DNA of 64,000 bases from Pseudomonas sp. S30 (GCF_016518545.1 NZ_JACVTO010000006.1:62001-126000); one strand, 5' to 3'. Shown: positions 27,627 through 36,959, counted from the stretch's first letter. Notes: generated by a model from the letters alone, not told the origin. Numbers and translations: made by a program.

Positions 27627-28178
27627 ATGCCCATGCGTTGGCTCGTCGCACCCTTGCTGGCCCTGGCGGCCGCTACCCCCACCTGGGCGGTCGAATGCCC
27701 GGCGTTGCTCCAGGGCAGCCTGCCGGAGTTGCGCGGCAAGGAGCAGATAAACCTGTGTGAGCGTTACGCCGGCAAGCCGCTGGTGGTGATCAACACGGCC
27801 AGCTATTGCGGCTTCGCGCCTCAGTTCGAAGGGCTGGAGGCCACCTACCAGGCCTATCACGCCCAGGGCCTGGAAATGCTCGGTGTACCGTCCAACGATT
27901 TCAAGCAGGAGGACGCCGACAGCGAGAAGACCGCCAAGGTCTGCTACGCCAATTACGGCGTGACCTTCACCATGACCAAGGCCCAGCCGGTGCGCGGCGC
28001 GGACGCCATCGCGCTATTCGTCGAACTGGCCAGACAGAGCAGCGCGCCGAAGTGGAATTTCTACAAGTACGTGGTCGATCGTCGCGGCAAGGTGATCGGC
28101 AGTTTCTCGAGCCTCACCAAACCGGACGACCCGGCCTTGCGCGCGGCGATCGAGAAGGCCATCGCCTCCAAACCCTGA
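27627..28178 (+). CDS. Periplasmic glutathione peroxidase-like protein
   Basis: A 183-residue thiol peroxidase with a signal peptide (about residues 1-21, ending TWA). The active-site residue is Cys61 in NTASYCGF, and the Trp-Asn pair is present (WNFYK, residues 143-146). The usual glutamine of the NQF motif is replaced: the segment reads PSNDFKQED, giving Asp91. Reductant in the periplasm is unknown; thioredoxin-like proteins are more likely than glutathione. ATG 27627 has CAGGAG upstream. Confidence 0.88.
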   Translation: MPMRWLVAPLLALAAATPTWAVECPALLQGSLPELRGKEQINLCERYAGKPLVVINTASYCGFAPQFEGLEATYQAYHAQGLEMLGVPSNDFKQEDADSEKTAKVCYANYGVTFTMTKAQPVRGADAIALFVELARQSSAPKWNFYKYVVDRRGKVIGSFSSLTKPDDPALRAAIEKAIASKP

Positions 28179-28204
28179 GCGTGAGGTCCGCCAAGGCATG
28201 AAAA

Positions 28205-28223
28205 AACCGCCTCGAGGGCGGTT
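28205..28223 (-). terminator. Terminator of the FadL-type gene
   Basis: A 7-bp stem (28205-28211 with 28217-28223) with a 5-base loop; on the minus strand it is followed by six T residues. It lies 23 bases past the stop of the FadL-type gene and may also serve the convergent peroxidase gene. Confidence 0.85.
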
Positions 28224-28245
28224 CTTCCAAGAGCGGCAATGTGAC

Positions 28246-29508
28246 TCAGAAGCGGTAGGTGAGCGATGCACCCAGGCCGTGGGCGCTGTTCTCGTACTTG
28301 GCCTGATAGGTGCCTTTGGTACGGCTGGCCAGGTTGACCTTGGTGTCTTCTTCCCACAGGTAGGAATAAGCCACGTCGATCGTCACGTCGTCGGTAGGGC
28401 TGTAGCCGGCGCCCAGGCTGAAGATCTTGCGATCGCCCGTGGGGATGCGCGGGGAGCGGTCCTGGTTGTTGGTCGGCGACTGATCGACGGTGAAGCCGGT
28501 GCGCAGGGTCCACTCCTTGTTGACCTTGTAAGAGGCGCCGACGGCATGGGCCCAGGTATCGTGCCAGTGCTGTTCCTCGCTGATCACGCCAAACTGACCG
28601 GCCAGTGGGGCTGGGACATCGTTGGTGACGGTAATGTCCTTCAGGCGGCTCCAGCGAGTCCAGGTGCTGCCCGCATAGATCGTCCACTGGTCGTCGAGCT
28701 CGTGGGTGACCGAGAAGTCCACCGACTCCGGCGTCTTGATCTTCAGGTCGGCGTCGAACTTGCTGCCACTGAACGGACCGATCAGGGCGTTGTTGATCTT
28801 GGTCTTGCCTTCGAGCTTGTAGTCGACCATGGAGTGGTAGGTCAGGCCCAGGCGGGTGCGATCGGTAGCCTGCACCATCACGCCGATGTTGTAGCCCACG
28901 GCGGTGTCGTCACCCTTGATCTTGACCTCGCCGTCGTTGCGGCCGGGGGTGAGCGGGTTGATGGTGTTGGAGCTGAGTTCGCCCTTGATACGGTTGATGG
29001 TCGGACCGAAACCGATCGACACCTTGTCGTTGAAGGCGTAGCTGACCGTTGGCTGGAAGGTCACCACTTCGACATGGCTCTTCTTGCCCCAATAGCGGGC
29101 GGCGTGGTTGCTGCCATAGTCGGTGACCAGGCCGAACGGAACGTAGACACCGAAGCCCACGCTCCAGTGGTCGTCGATCGGTTTGACGTAGTAGCCCATG
29201 GGTACGCCGACGAACGGCACCATGTCGCCGTCCATTTTTCCGCCCAGGTTGCTGCCAGCCCCGGAGAGGTCGGTCTTGGCGATGACGGCGGCGGCGCCGA
29301 CGGTGGCCTGCTCGCGCTTCAGGCGAGACATGCCGGCAGGGTTTCCGTAAATGGTGCTGGCATCGTCGGCAGCCGACGAGCGTCCCGCGAAACCTGTCCC
29401 CATGCCGCTGACGCTTTGCTCGTTCAGGGCGAATCCGCTGGCGAAGAGTTGGCTGGAGGCGAGCGCGATCGCGACGCCGATGGAGGTTTTGAGCATGACT
29501 GTTTTCAT
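28246..29508 (-). CDS. OmpP1/FadL-family outer membrane transporter
   Basis: A 420-residue outer membrane beta-barrel with a signal peptide (cut near LFASG). The N-terminal hatch contains ALNEQSVSGMGTGFAGRSSA and NPAGMSRLKREQ, both family hallmarks, and the protein ends in aromatic YRF as barrels do. FadL-type channels import long-chain fatty acids or aromatic hydrocarbons by lateral diffusion. AAGGAG precedes ATG 29508. A terminator follows the gene. No fatty acid genes are adjacent, so substrate is open. Confidence 0.9.
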   Translation of the reverse strand: MKTVMLKTSIGVAIALASSQLFASGFALNEQSVSGMGTGFAGRSSAADDASTIYGNPAGMSRLKREQATVGAAAVIAKTDLSGAGSNLGGKMDGDMVPFVGVPMGYYVKPIDDHWSVGFGVYVPFGLVTDYGSNHAARYWGKKSHVEVVTFQPTVSYAFNDKVSIGFGPTINRIKGELSSNTINPLTPGRNDGEVKIKGDDTAVGYNIGVMVQATDRTRLGLTYHSMVDYKLEGKTKINNALIGPFSGSKFDADLKIKTPESVDFSVTHELDDQWTIYAGSTWTRWSRLKDITVTNDVPAPLAGQFGVISEEQHWHDTWAHAVGASYKVNKEWTLRTGFTVDQSPTNNQDRSPRIPTGDRKIFSLGAGYSPTDDVTIDVAYSYLWEEDTKVNLASRTKGTYQAKYENSAHGLGASLTYRF

Positions 29509-29654
29509 TATTAGAACTCCTTGGGATCTCCGGGGCGAAACGCTACCAACAATTCGCGAACTACGCCATAGGCTGAATTCACCGAGATAGAGCGGTTTTG
29601 TAGGACAATCTAACCAGACAAGTCAGCGCATCTGGTTTTTATGTAGGACGGTTC

Positions 29655-30137
29655 TCAAGATGCGGCGATGAGCCCGGGGTTTACCCAACAATTCCAGGCC
29701 TGGGTAAAGTCGCGCAGGCGCCCTTGAGGGTGGAAGGTCTGTCGCCAGATACGCGCCAGCCCAAGCAGATCGTCCGCGACCGGCAGTGGCATCGCCTGTT
29801 GCTCGATGAGCATCCAGGCGATGGCGGTGGCGTAGCGTAGATTGACGGTCAGCTCCAGATGAGGACCGCCGAGAAAGGCATGTTGACTGGCCAGCCCACG
29901 AACGAGGCTGGCCAGTTCGGGATCGCGTGCGAGGTAGTGGTCCCACAGCATCTGGTGCCGCGTCTGACCGATACGATAGAGCCCGTGCCCGCGGCGGTCA
30001 TGCAGCGCCTGGCCGAGGCTCGACTGACTGGCAGCGACACCCAGCAGCAACGCTTCGGCACTGGCGCAGTGACGACCCAGGTAGATCAGCGTGGGACGAA
30101 TGACATGACGGCTCAACTCGTTCGCAGCGATACCCAT
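29655..30137 (-). CDS. Conserved protein of unknown function
   Basis: A 160-residue soluble protein, rich in H, R and W, predicted to be largely helical (AEALLLGVAASQSSLGQAL; RYATAIAWMLIEQQ). No signal peptide or motif that I can assign. ATG 30137 has a GAGGG site. It lies about 146 bp upstream of the FadL-type gene on the same strand, but co-transcription is uncertain. Confidence 0.6.
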   Translation of the reverse strand: MGIAANELSRHVIRPTLIYLGRHCASAEALLLGVAASQSSLGQALHDRRGHGLYRIGQTRHQMLWDHYLARDPELASLVRGLASQHAFLGGPHLELTVNLRYATAIAWMLIEQQAMPLPVADDLLGLARIWRQTFHPQGRLRDFTQAWNCWVNPGLIAAS

Positions 30138-30385
30138 GATGCCCTCGAACTGTCAGGGACCGGCGGGCGCTGGGAGCTTGGCAGCTGGTGGAGGATCAGG
30201 CCCGCCGGAAGCGGCCTGCACCGCTCGAGTTGAAGTGTAGTGTGATATTCATGGCGTAAAGGGCTGTTTTTAAATCGATTGCTGCCGCTGCAACCTGACC
30301 ATATGCCTGTTGGCGATTAGGCCGGTGCAGCCGCTGCAGCAATCCACGCGGCAGGCATTCACGGGATGAATCCACCCCCATTCGT

Positions 30386-30610
30386 TCATGCGACCAGCGA
30401 CTGCCGTGTACGGTCGATCACCGCCTGAAGCGGCGCGGTAGTGGTGTACTGCTCCGGATACAAGCGCTCGGTGTGGCAGGCCACGCCGTGTTCGTCGACC
30501 AGGGTGAAGCTGAAGCTGCCATTACGTGGGGCAACGATAAGGCACTTCAGTGGGGCGAAGGCCTGAGAAAGCGTGCCGAATGCGCGCTGGATGTGGTGAT
30601 GATTAGTCAT
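30386..30610 (-). CDS. Small protein of unknown function with structured leader
   Basis: A 74-residue soluble protein (starts MTNHHHIQRAFGTL; contains GSFSFTLVDEHGVACHTERL, a likely beta hairpin). No family recognised. ATG 30610 has an AGGA site about 11 bases upstream, which lies in the loop of a small hairpin. The frame is open further upstream but the leader there forms several stems, supporting the downstream start. Confidence 0.6.
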   Translation of the reverse strand: MTNHHHIQRAFGTLSQAFAPLKCLIVAPRNGSFSFTLVDEHGVACHTERLYPEQYTTTAPLQAVIDRTRQSLVA

Positions 30611-30616
30611 TTTTTT

Positions 30617-30712
30617 GAGATTCCTGCTCAAGACACGGGTTCGATCCGTGCACAATAGAAACGTTCCGGTGACGCCTTTATTAAGGGAGGCGAAAAACCT
30701 GACCGGAACAGA
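30617..30712 (-). promoter_or_regulatory. Structured 5' leader of the 74-residue gene
   Basis: Read on the minus strand, three stem-loops follow each other. The first has an 8-bp stem GTTCCGGT/ACCGGAAC (30702-30709 with 30663-30670), which encloses a 5-bp stem CGCCT/AGGCG. The second is a 5-bp stem with a 7-base loop (30634-30650). The third is a 5-bp stem TTGAG/CTCAA that displays the ribosome-binding AGGA in its loop. This suggests post-transcriptional control of the small gene; no known riboswitch class matches. Confidence 0.45.
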
Positions 30713-30719
30713 GCAGCCA

Positions 30720-31560
30720 GAGAGAGCGCAAGCACAATGTAGGCGCTGGGCTGACTGGTAGGTACTTCGGAAGGCGGGCAGCATCCCATGGACCAGGTTC
30801 GAGGCCAGTGGGTGAAGATCCCGATCAATCGTTCGTTGGCTGATTCGTGCTGGAAGGGCTTGAGCCGTTCAGTGAATCATCGCAGGGCCGTCCTGGTTTC
30901 AGCGAGCCCGCCCGGGGTGGACGTTGTCGCAAGGACTGTGTGGCCAGAATTGATTTCAGCTTGGTACTAACGCCGGCAACCCTACAGGAGCTGGGAGTAC
31001 TTGGCAAGCCTTTTTTCAAGTGGCTTCAAGCCAGGCTCAGCGTGTGACCTGGAGGGCAGGTCCTGTGAACCCACCTGCGGCTGCCAGTCGGTTTCGAAGC
31101 CATGTGCGACGGCGGCCATAGCGGTTCGCTCACCGAGTTGTACACACGCGTGGCAAGACTTGTGACCGCTGTGCGGCCTGGCTTGCACGCTCCGCCAATG
31201 ACTTGACTGGCAGGTTAAGTCAATGAAAAAAAACAGATATTTTTGCTGGTGAAAAAATCGTCAGTTTGACCGTAGGCCCCTTCCCACAAGGCTTTGCGGG
31301 CAGGTGAGGGGGGTTGTCCACCGAGTTATCCACAGTATCTGTGGATTGTGTTGCGAAGTTGCTCTAGCACGGGCATGTCAGGACCTCGGGCGAAAAACCA
31401 GCCCGCCGGAATCGAGCCATTCCGTGGCAGCTTCCCCACAGCGAAACGTCAAGAAAAGCACCATGGAAATTTTTTTACCAATGCCCGGGATGAGTGGCGA
31501 GCAGTGTTCGAAAAAAATCGGTAAAGTGGCGCGCCTCTCGAATTGCCTCTGCTGTATGTC
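30720..31560. other. Gene-poor stretch with a DnaA box
   Basis: About 840 bases without a convincing coding sequence; short open frames have unlikely composition. It contains a perfect DnaA box TTATCCACA at 31326-31334, whose inner part forms an 8-bp inverted repeat (ATCCACAG-TAT-CTGTGGAT), and several short direct repeats of GGCTTCAAGCC type near 31010-31035. The promoter of the Sel1-type gene should lie at its right end. Confidence 0.5.
31326..31345. promoter_or_regulatory. DnaA box with inverted repeat
   Basis: TTATCCACA (31326-31334) equals the consensus DnaA box. The following bases repeat it in inverted form with two mismatches at the far end. No dnaA, dnaN or AT-rich unwinding element is nearby, so this is not read as the replication origin; it could titrate DnaA. 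Confidence 0.5.
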
Positions 31561-31977
31561 ATGAAGTCTCGTATTGCTGCTGTTGCAGGTGAGGTTACGC
31601 CTGCGTCGCTGGTGTCTCCCCGGCGTATTTCCCTCAAGGTCGCGCTATGGCTGCTCGACAGCCCGCGCCTGGGCGACAGGCCCGGCGTCAAGCATGTGGC
31701 CGGGCGCATGCTCAAGCAGCCTGCCCGGCAAGGTGTGGTGGCTGCGCAGAGTCGGCTGGGGCGCCTGCTCTGTCAGGACTGCGGTAACCCCCGCGACCGG
31801 CGCATCGGCCACGAGTTGCTGCGCCAGGCGGCGCGTGCCGGGGATCGGCTCGCCCAGCTCGAATATGGCCGGCTGTGCCTGAGCCACGATCCTGGCCAGG
31901 CGCGCCATTGGCTGGAACTGGCGGCAGGGCAGGGCTCGCCCGAGGCGGGGCGACTGCTGCAGCGACTGCATCCCTAG
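31561..31977 (+). CDS. Sel1-like repeat protein
   Basis: A 138-residue soluble protein with two to three Sel1-like (SLR/TPR-related) repeats in its second half: AAQSRLGRLLCQD, GHELLRQAARAGDRLAQLEYGRL and ARHWLELAAGQGSPEAGRLL. Such repeats bind other proteins. The start is uncertain: ATG 31561 has no strong ribosome site and a TTG at 31543 is possible. It sits 61 bp before rmuC on the same strand. Confidence 0.72.
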   Translation: MKSRIAAVAGEVTPASLVSPRRISLKVALWLLDSPRLGDRPGVKHVAGRMLKQPARQGVVAAQSRLGRLLCQDCGNPRDRRIGHELLRQAARAGDRLAQLEYGRLCLSHDPGQARHWLELAAGQGSPEAGRLLQRLHP

Positions 31978-32038
31978 CGGCGCGAGCGGACAAACCCTGT
32001 AAGCTGCAGCCTGCACTGGAAGATTGATCGGGGTAAGC

Positions 32039-33511
32039 ATGGCTGTGGATCTGGCCAGTATAGCGATAGGCATCATCGTGGCGGCGTTGCCCTGCCTGGG
32101 TTGGGCTCTGCAAGTGCAGCGCCGGCTCGCCACGCAGCGCGCCGATAGCGCGCTGCTGCAGGAACGGCTGAGCGCTGCACAGCTGGCGCAGGCCGGCCTG
32201 CAGGCACAGCTGGAGGCTGGCCGCGACGAGGTCAGCGACCTGGCCGAGGCCAACGCTCACAAGCAGGCGCAACTGGCGGCGCAGCACCGCGAGCTGGAGC
32301 TGCTGAACATCGAGCGCGACAACGCCCGTGACGCCGCCCACGCCTGGAGCCTGGAGCGCACTCAGCGAGAGTCCGAATTGCGCCGCCTGGAGGCCCAGGT
32401 GGCGCGCCTCGACGCCGAACTGCGCGAACAGCAGGACAGTCACAGCCAACGCCTGGAAGACTTGCAGCAGGCCCGCGATACCCTGCGTGCGCAGTTCGCC
32501 GAAATGGCCACACGGATCTTCGACGAGCGTGAGCAGCGTTTCGCCCAGACCAGCCAGCAGCATCTGGGACAATTGCTCGACCCCCTCAAGGAGCGCATCC
32601 AGGCGTTCGAAAAGCGCGTGGAGGAAAGCTACCAGCACGAAGCCCGCGAACGGTTCTCCCTGGCCAAGGAGCTGGAGCGCTTGCAGCAGCTCAACCTGCG
32701 GCTATCCGATGAGGCCACCAACCTCACCCAGGCTTTGAAGGGGCAGAAGACCCAGGGCAATTGGGGCGAGCTGATCCTGGAGCGGGTGCTGGAGCACGCG
32801 GGCCTGGAGAAAGGCCGCGAGTACCAGACCCAGGTCAGCCTCAGAAGCGCCGATGGCGAGCGGTTCCAGCCCGACGTGTTGATCATGCTGCCCGGCGACA
32901 AGCAGGTGGTGGTCGATGCCAAGGTCAGCCTGACGGCCTACCAGCAGTTCGTGGCCGGCAACGACGAAGCGGCGCTCAAGCAGCACGTGCAATCGTTGCG
33001 CAACCATGTCAAGGGTTTGTCCAGCAAGGACTACAGTCGCCTGGACGGTTTACACAGCCTGGACTTCGTGCTGTTGTTCGTACCCATCGAAGCGGCGTTC
33101 TCGGCGGCGTTGCAGGCCGAGCCGGGATTGTTCCAGGAGGCATTCGATCGACAGATCGTGATCGTCAGCCCGACCACGCTGCTGGCCACGCTCAGGGTCA
33201 TCGACAGTTTGTGGAAACAGGAGCGCCAGGGCCAGAACGCGCGCGAGATCGCCGAGCGTGCCGGGTGGCTGTACGACAAGTTCGTGCTGTTCATCCAGGA
33301 TCTGGACGAGTTGGGCGCGCGTTTGCAGCAGGTCGACAAGGCCTACACCGCTGCGCGCAACAAGCTGTGCGAAGGCCGCGGCAACCTGATCAGCCGCAGC
33401 GAGCAGCTCAAGCTGCTCGGCGCCCGGGCCAGCAAGAGCCTGCCGGCCGATCTGCTGGAGCGGGCACTGGCGGACGAAGGCGTTACTGCACCAGGCTCAG
33501 ATGCCGATTGA
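32039..33511 (+). CDS. rmuC: DNA recombination protein RmuC
   Basis: A 490-residue protein with an N-terminal membrane helix (about 5-22), a long coiled coil rich in A, Q, R and E (about 25-190) and the RmuC nuclease-like domain (about 220-420; QGNWGELILERVLEHAGLEK, PDVLIMLPGDKQVVVDAKV). RmuC limits inversion at short repeats in E. coli. The D...DAK arrangement resembles the PD-(D/E)xK fold. It converges on the sensor kinase gene, overlapping its end by 29 bp. Confidence 0.92.
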   Translation: MAVDLASIAIGIIVAALPCLGWALQVQRRLATQRADSALLQERLSAAQLAQAGLQAQLEAGRDEVSDLAEANAHKQAQLAAQHRELELLNIERDNARDAAHAWSLERTQRESELRRLEAQVARLDAELREQQDSHSQRLEDLQQARDTLRAQFAEMATRIFDEREQRFAQTSQQHLGQLLDPLKERIQAFEKRVEESYQHEARERFSLAKELERLQQLNLRLSDEATNLTQALKGQKTQGNWGELILERVLEHAGLEKGREYQTQVSLRSADGERFQPDVLIMLPGDKQVVVDAKVSLTAYQQFVAGNDEAALKQHVQSLRNHVKGLSSKDYSRLDGLHSLDFVLLFVPIEAAFSAALQAEPGLFQEAFDRQIVIVSPTTLLATLRVIDSLWKQERQGQNAREIAERAGWLYDKFVLFIQDLDELGARLQQVDKAYTAARNKLCEGRGNLISRSEQLKLLGARASKSLPADLLERALADEGVTAPGSDAD

Positions 33512-36500
33512 GCAGGGCGCGCAAGGCCGCAGGCTTGACTGGCTTGGCCAGGTAGTCGAGGCCTGCCGCGTGCACCTGGGCGATGGTTTCGTTGCGCCCA
33601 TCGGCGCTGATCACCACCCCCGGGATGGGCTCGCCCAGGCGTGTGCGTAGCCAGGCCACCAGCCCGGTGCCGGTTTCGCCGTGGTCCAGGTGATAGTCCA
33701 CCAGCGCCAGGTGCGGGCGCATGCCTTCGCCCAGCAGCGCCTCGCACTCGGCCTGATCGCGGGCGGTCCACACCTGGCAGCCCCAGCGACCGAGCAGGCT
33801 GGTCATGCCGATCAGGATGCTGTCCTCGTTGTCCACGCACAGCACCTGCAACCCCGCCAGCGGCTGACTCGGCAGTTCGGTGGGCGCCGGCGGGGCCATC
33901 AGCGCTTGCGGGGCGATCGGTACCCCGACCCGGAACACGCTGCCCTTGCCCGGCCATGAGCGGACCTGCAAGGGATGCCCCAGCACCCGGCACAGGCCGT
34001 CGGCGATCGCCAGGCCCAGCCCCAGGCCTTTTTCCGCACGGGTCTGGTGGCTGTCCAAGCGCTTGAACTCCTGGAAGATCACCTGCAGCTTGTCATCGGC
34101 GATGCCGGGGCCACGGTCCCACACCTCCAGCCACAGCCGTTCGCCCTCGCGTCGTGCGCCCAGCAGGATCGGGCTGCTGCCATAGCGCAGGGCGTTGGTC
34201 AGGAAGTTCTGCAACACCCGGCGCAGCAGCTTGATGTCGCTATTGACGTGGACACGGCTGTCGCGCACGCGGAAGGTCAGGCCTTTTTCGGCGGCCAACA
34301 CTGCGAATTCGGCGCCGAGGGTATCGAACAGCGTCCTGAGGGCGAACGGCTTGACGTCGGGGGTGATCTTGCCATTTTCCAGGCGCGAAATGTCCAGCAG
34401 GTCGCTGATCAGCTCTTCGGCCGAGCGCAACGAGCTGTCCAGGTGACGCACCAGTTGCCGGGCGTCGTCGCCCAGGTCTTCGGCCTGCTGCGACAGCGCG
34501 GCGGAGAACAGCCGCGCCGCGTTCAGCGGCTGCATCAGGTCGTGGCTGACCGCTGCCAGAAAGCGGGTCTTGGACTGGCTGACCGCCTCGGCCTGGCTCT
34601 TGGCCTCCGACAACGCCTGGTTCAGCTGAGACAGCTCGTGGGTGCGCTCGGCCACCCGCTGTTCCAGGCCTTCATTGGCGTCCTTGAGCGCTTGTTCGGC
34701 CTCGCGGAAGGGCGTGATGTCGGTGAAGCTCATGACGAAGCCACCGCCGGGCATGGGGTTGCCGATCAGCTCGATCACCCGACCATTGGGAAACAGCCGC
34801 TCGGAGGTGTGCGCCCGGCCCTGGCGCATCCAGTGCAGTCGCCGTGCTACATGGACCTGCGCCTCGCCGGGCCCGCACAGGCCACGCTCGGCGTTGTAGC
34901 GAATGATGTCGGCGATCGGCCGGCCCACGGCGATCAACCCGTCGGGGTAGTTGAACAGCTCCAGGTAGCGACGGTTCCAGGCCACCAGGTGCAGGTTCTG
35001 GTCGACCACGCTGATGCCCTGGTTGATGTTCTCGATGGCGCCCTGCAGCAGCGCGCGGTTGAACTGCAGCACTTCGCTCGCTTCGTCGGCGATGCGCACC
35101 ACGTCTTCGAGCTGCATGTCGCGGCCTTCGATGGCCGCCTTGACCACCGCCCGGGTCGAGGAGCTGCCCAGCACGCCGGCGAGCAGGCGTTCGGTGTGTT
35201 CGATCCAGTCGCCGTCGGCGTTCTGGTTGGGATTGAAGCCTTTACCCTGGCGGTAGGCGAAACGGATGAAGCTCTGCCGGGCGCGCTCCTCGCCGACGAA
35301 GCGCGCGGCAAGGTTGAGCAGGTCGTCGATCTGCACCGCCAGCAGCGTGCGGCCGCTGGGACGGGCGCTGGTCTGCTGGCCGATGAAGCGACCGGCCTGC
35401 CAGTGCTCGGAGACGCGAGTACGGGAGAGGATCGAGACCCAGGCGAACAGCGTGAAGTTGCCGGCCAGCGACAGCACCACGCCCTGGGTCAGTGGGCTGA
35501 TCGGCAGGTTCAACGGATTGCCGTGCAGCCAGGCCAGGCCCGGGAACAGCTGCAGCGACCAGTCCAGGCTATGGGCAGCGATGGGCAACACCAGTGTGTA
35601 GAACCACAGGAAGATGCCGGCCGCCAGGCCGGCGAACACGCCACGGCGGTTGGCCTGTTTCCAGTACAGGGCGCCGAGCATCGCCGGGGTCAGCTGGGTC
35701 ACGGCGGCGAAGGCGATCTGGCCGATGGTCGCCAGGCTGGCGGTCGAGCCCAGCAGGCGGTAGCTGACGTAGGCCAGCAGCAGGATCACCACGATGGTCA
35801 CCCGGCGTACCGACAGCATCCAGTGGCGGAAGGCTTCGAACGGTCGCTCGGCGTTGTTGCGCCGCAGCAGCCAGGGCAGCAGCATGTCGTTGGAGACCAT
35901 GGTCGACAGCGCCACGGCTTCGACGATCACCATGCCGGTAGCGGCCGAGGCGCCGCCGATGAACGCCAGCAGCGCCAGGCTCGGGTGTGCTTCGGCCAGC
36001 GGCAGGCTGATGACGAAGGAATCGGAAATCACCGTGCCTGGCAGCAGCATCTGCCCGGCCAGGGCGATGGGCACCACGAACAGGGCCGCCAGCACCAGGT
36101 AGAGCGGAAACACCCAGCGCGCCAGGCGCATGTCCTGCGGCTCGATGTTCTCCACCACGGTGACATGGAATTGCCTGGGCAGGCAGATGATCGCCATCAT
36201 CGCCACGGCGGTCTGCACCACCATCGACGGCCAGTTGATGGTTTCCTGCCAGTAATTTTCCAGGTGAATCGACTGGCGCGCCTGGGTGAACAGGTCGTCG
36301 ACGCCATCGTACAGGTTGAACGCCACGAACGCGCCGACGGCGAGGAAGGCCAGCAGCTTGATCAGCGACTCGAAGGCGATCGCCAGGACCATGCCCCGGT
36401 GGTGTTCAGTGACGTCCAGGCTGCGCGTGCCAAAGACGATGGCGAACAGCGCCAGCACCAGCGAGACCACCAGCGCGGTATCCTGCACCCGCGTACCCGT

Positions 36501-36959
36501 GGCGTCGGCGTTGGCGCCGATCAGCAGGTTGACACCCAGCACGATCCCCTTGAGTTGCAAGGCGATGTAAGGCAGCACGCCGACCAGGCAGATCAACGCC
36601 ACCACCACGGCCAGCGATTGCGACTTCCCATAGCGTGCGGCGATGAAGTCGGCGATGGACGTGATGTTCTGCTGCTTGCTGATCAGCACCATCTTCTGCA
36701 GCACCCAGGGTGCGAAGATCATCAGCAGCACGGGCCCCAGGTAGATGGGCAGGAACGCCCAGAGCTGTTCGGCCGCTTGCCCGACGGCGCCGAAGAAGGT
36801 CCAGCTGGTGCAGTACACGGCCAGTGACAGGCTGTAGACCCAGGCGCGCAGGCGCGGCGGCAGCGGTGTGCTGCGGCGGTCGCCATAGAAGGCGATGGCG
36901 AACATGATGGCCATGTAGGCCAGGGCGACCACGGCGATCAGCCCGCTGGACAACGACAT
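33483..36959 (-). CDS. crbS: Na+/solute symporter-hybrid histidine kinase, CrbS/MxtR-like
   Basis: A 1158-residue inner-membrane sensor. Residues about 1-540 form a sodium:solute symporter domain of some 13 helices; a PAS domain follows (about 640-750, DQNLHLVAWNRRYLELF), then a coiled coil, a histidine kinase with His806 in AVSHDLMQPLNA and ATP boxes (GLGLGLAIADG), and a C-terminal receiver with Asp1088 in LVDYHLD. In pseudomonads this architecture controls acetate use (CrbS with response regulator CrbR) or quorum-linked traits (MxtR). No response regulator gene is next to it. Start ATG 36959 chosen because upstream residues are non-family. Confidence 0.85.
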   Translation of the reverse strand: MSLSSGLIAVVALAYMAIMFAIAFYGDRRSTPLPPRLRAWVYSLSLAVYCTSWTFFGAVGQAAEQLWAFLPIYLGPVLLMIFAPWVLQKMVLISKQQNITSIADFIAARYGKSQSLAVVVALICLVGVLPYIALQLKGIVLGVNLLIGANADATGTRVQDTALVVSLVLALFAIVFGTRSLDVTEHHRGMVLAIAFESLIKLLAFLAVGAFVAFNLYDGVDDLFTQARQSIHLENYWQETINWPSMVVQTAVAMMAIICLPRQFHVTVVENIEPQDMRLARWVFPLYLVLAALFVVPIALAGQMLLPGTVISDSFVISLPLAEAHPSLALLAFIGGASAATGMVIVEAVALSTMVSNDMLLPWLLRRNNAERPFEAFRHWMLSVRRVTIVVILLLAYVSYRLLGSTASLATIGQIAFAAVTQLTPAMLGALYWKQANRRGVFAGLAAGIFLWFYTLVLPIAAHSLDWSLQLFPGLAWLHGNPLNLPISPLTQGVVLSLAGNFTLFAWVSILSRTRVSEHWQAGRFIGQQTSARPSGRTLLAVQIDDLLNLAARFVGEERARQSFIRFAYRQGKGFNPNQNADGDWIEHTERLLAGVLGSSSTRAVVKAAIEGRDMQLEDVVRIADEASEVLQFNRALLQGAIENINQGISVVDQNLHLVAWNRRYLELFNYPDGLIAVGRPIADIIRYNAERGLCGPGEAQVHVARRLHWMRQGRAHTSERLFPNGRVIELIGNPMPGGGFVMSFTDITPFREAEQALKDANEGLEQRVAERTHELSQLNQALSEAKSQAEAVSQSKTRFLAAVSHDLMQPLNAARLFSAALSQQAEDLGDDARQLVRHLDSSLRSAEELISDLLDISRLENGKITPDVKPFALRTLFDTLGAEFAVLAAEKGLTFRVRDSRVHVNSDIKLLRRVLQNFLTNALRYGSSPILLGARREGERLWLEVWDRGPGIADDKLQVIFQEFKRLDSHQTRAEKGLGLGLAIADGLCRVLGHPLQVRSWPGKGSVFRVGVPIAPQALMAPPAPTELPSQPLAGLQVLCVDNEDSILIGMTSLLGRWGCQVWTARDQAECEALLGEGMRPHLALVDYHLDHGETGTGLVAWLRTRLGEPIPGVVISADGRNETIAQVHAAGLDYLAKPVKPAALRALLNRHLSLVQ

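Noticed and set aside
27627..28178. Selenoprotein glutathione peroxidase
   Set aside because: The active-site codon encodes cysteine, and no in-frame TGA or SECIS-like element is needed.
30634..30650. Sequence resembling a tRNA T-arm (GGGTTCGATCC with flanking stem)
   Set aside because: No acceptor, D or anticodon arm around it, and the loop register is not canonical; better explained as one hairpin of the leader.
30982..31188. A 68-codon minus-strand frame in the gene-poor stretch
   Set aside because: No ribosome site, unlikely composition and no recognisable feature; not enough support to call a gene.
31326..31345. Possible replication origin from a DnaA box
   Set aside because: Only one perfect box, no AT-rich unwinding tract and no dnaA/dnaN/gidA genes nearby.
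33975..36827. A 950-codon open frame opposite the sensor-kinase gene
   Set aside because: It is a shadow of the high-GC kinase gene: low-complexity H/Q/R/G composition, no domain, and the minus-strand protein has complete known domains.
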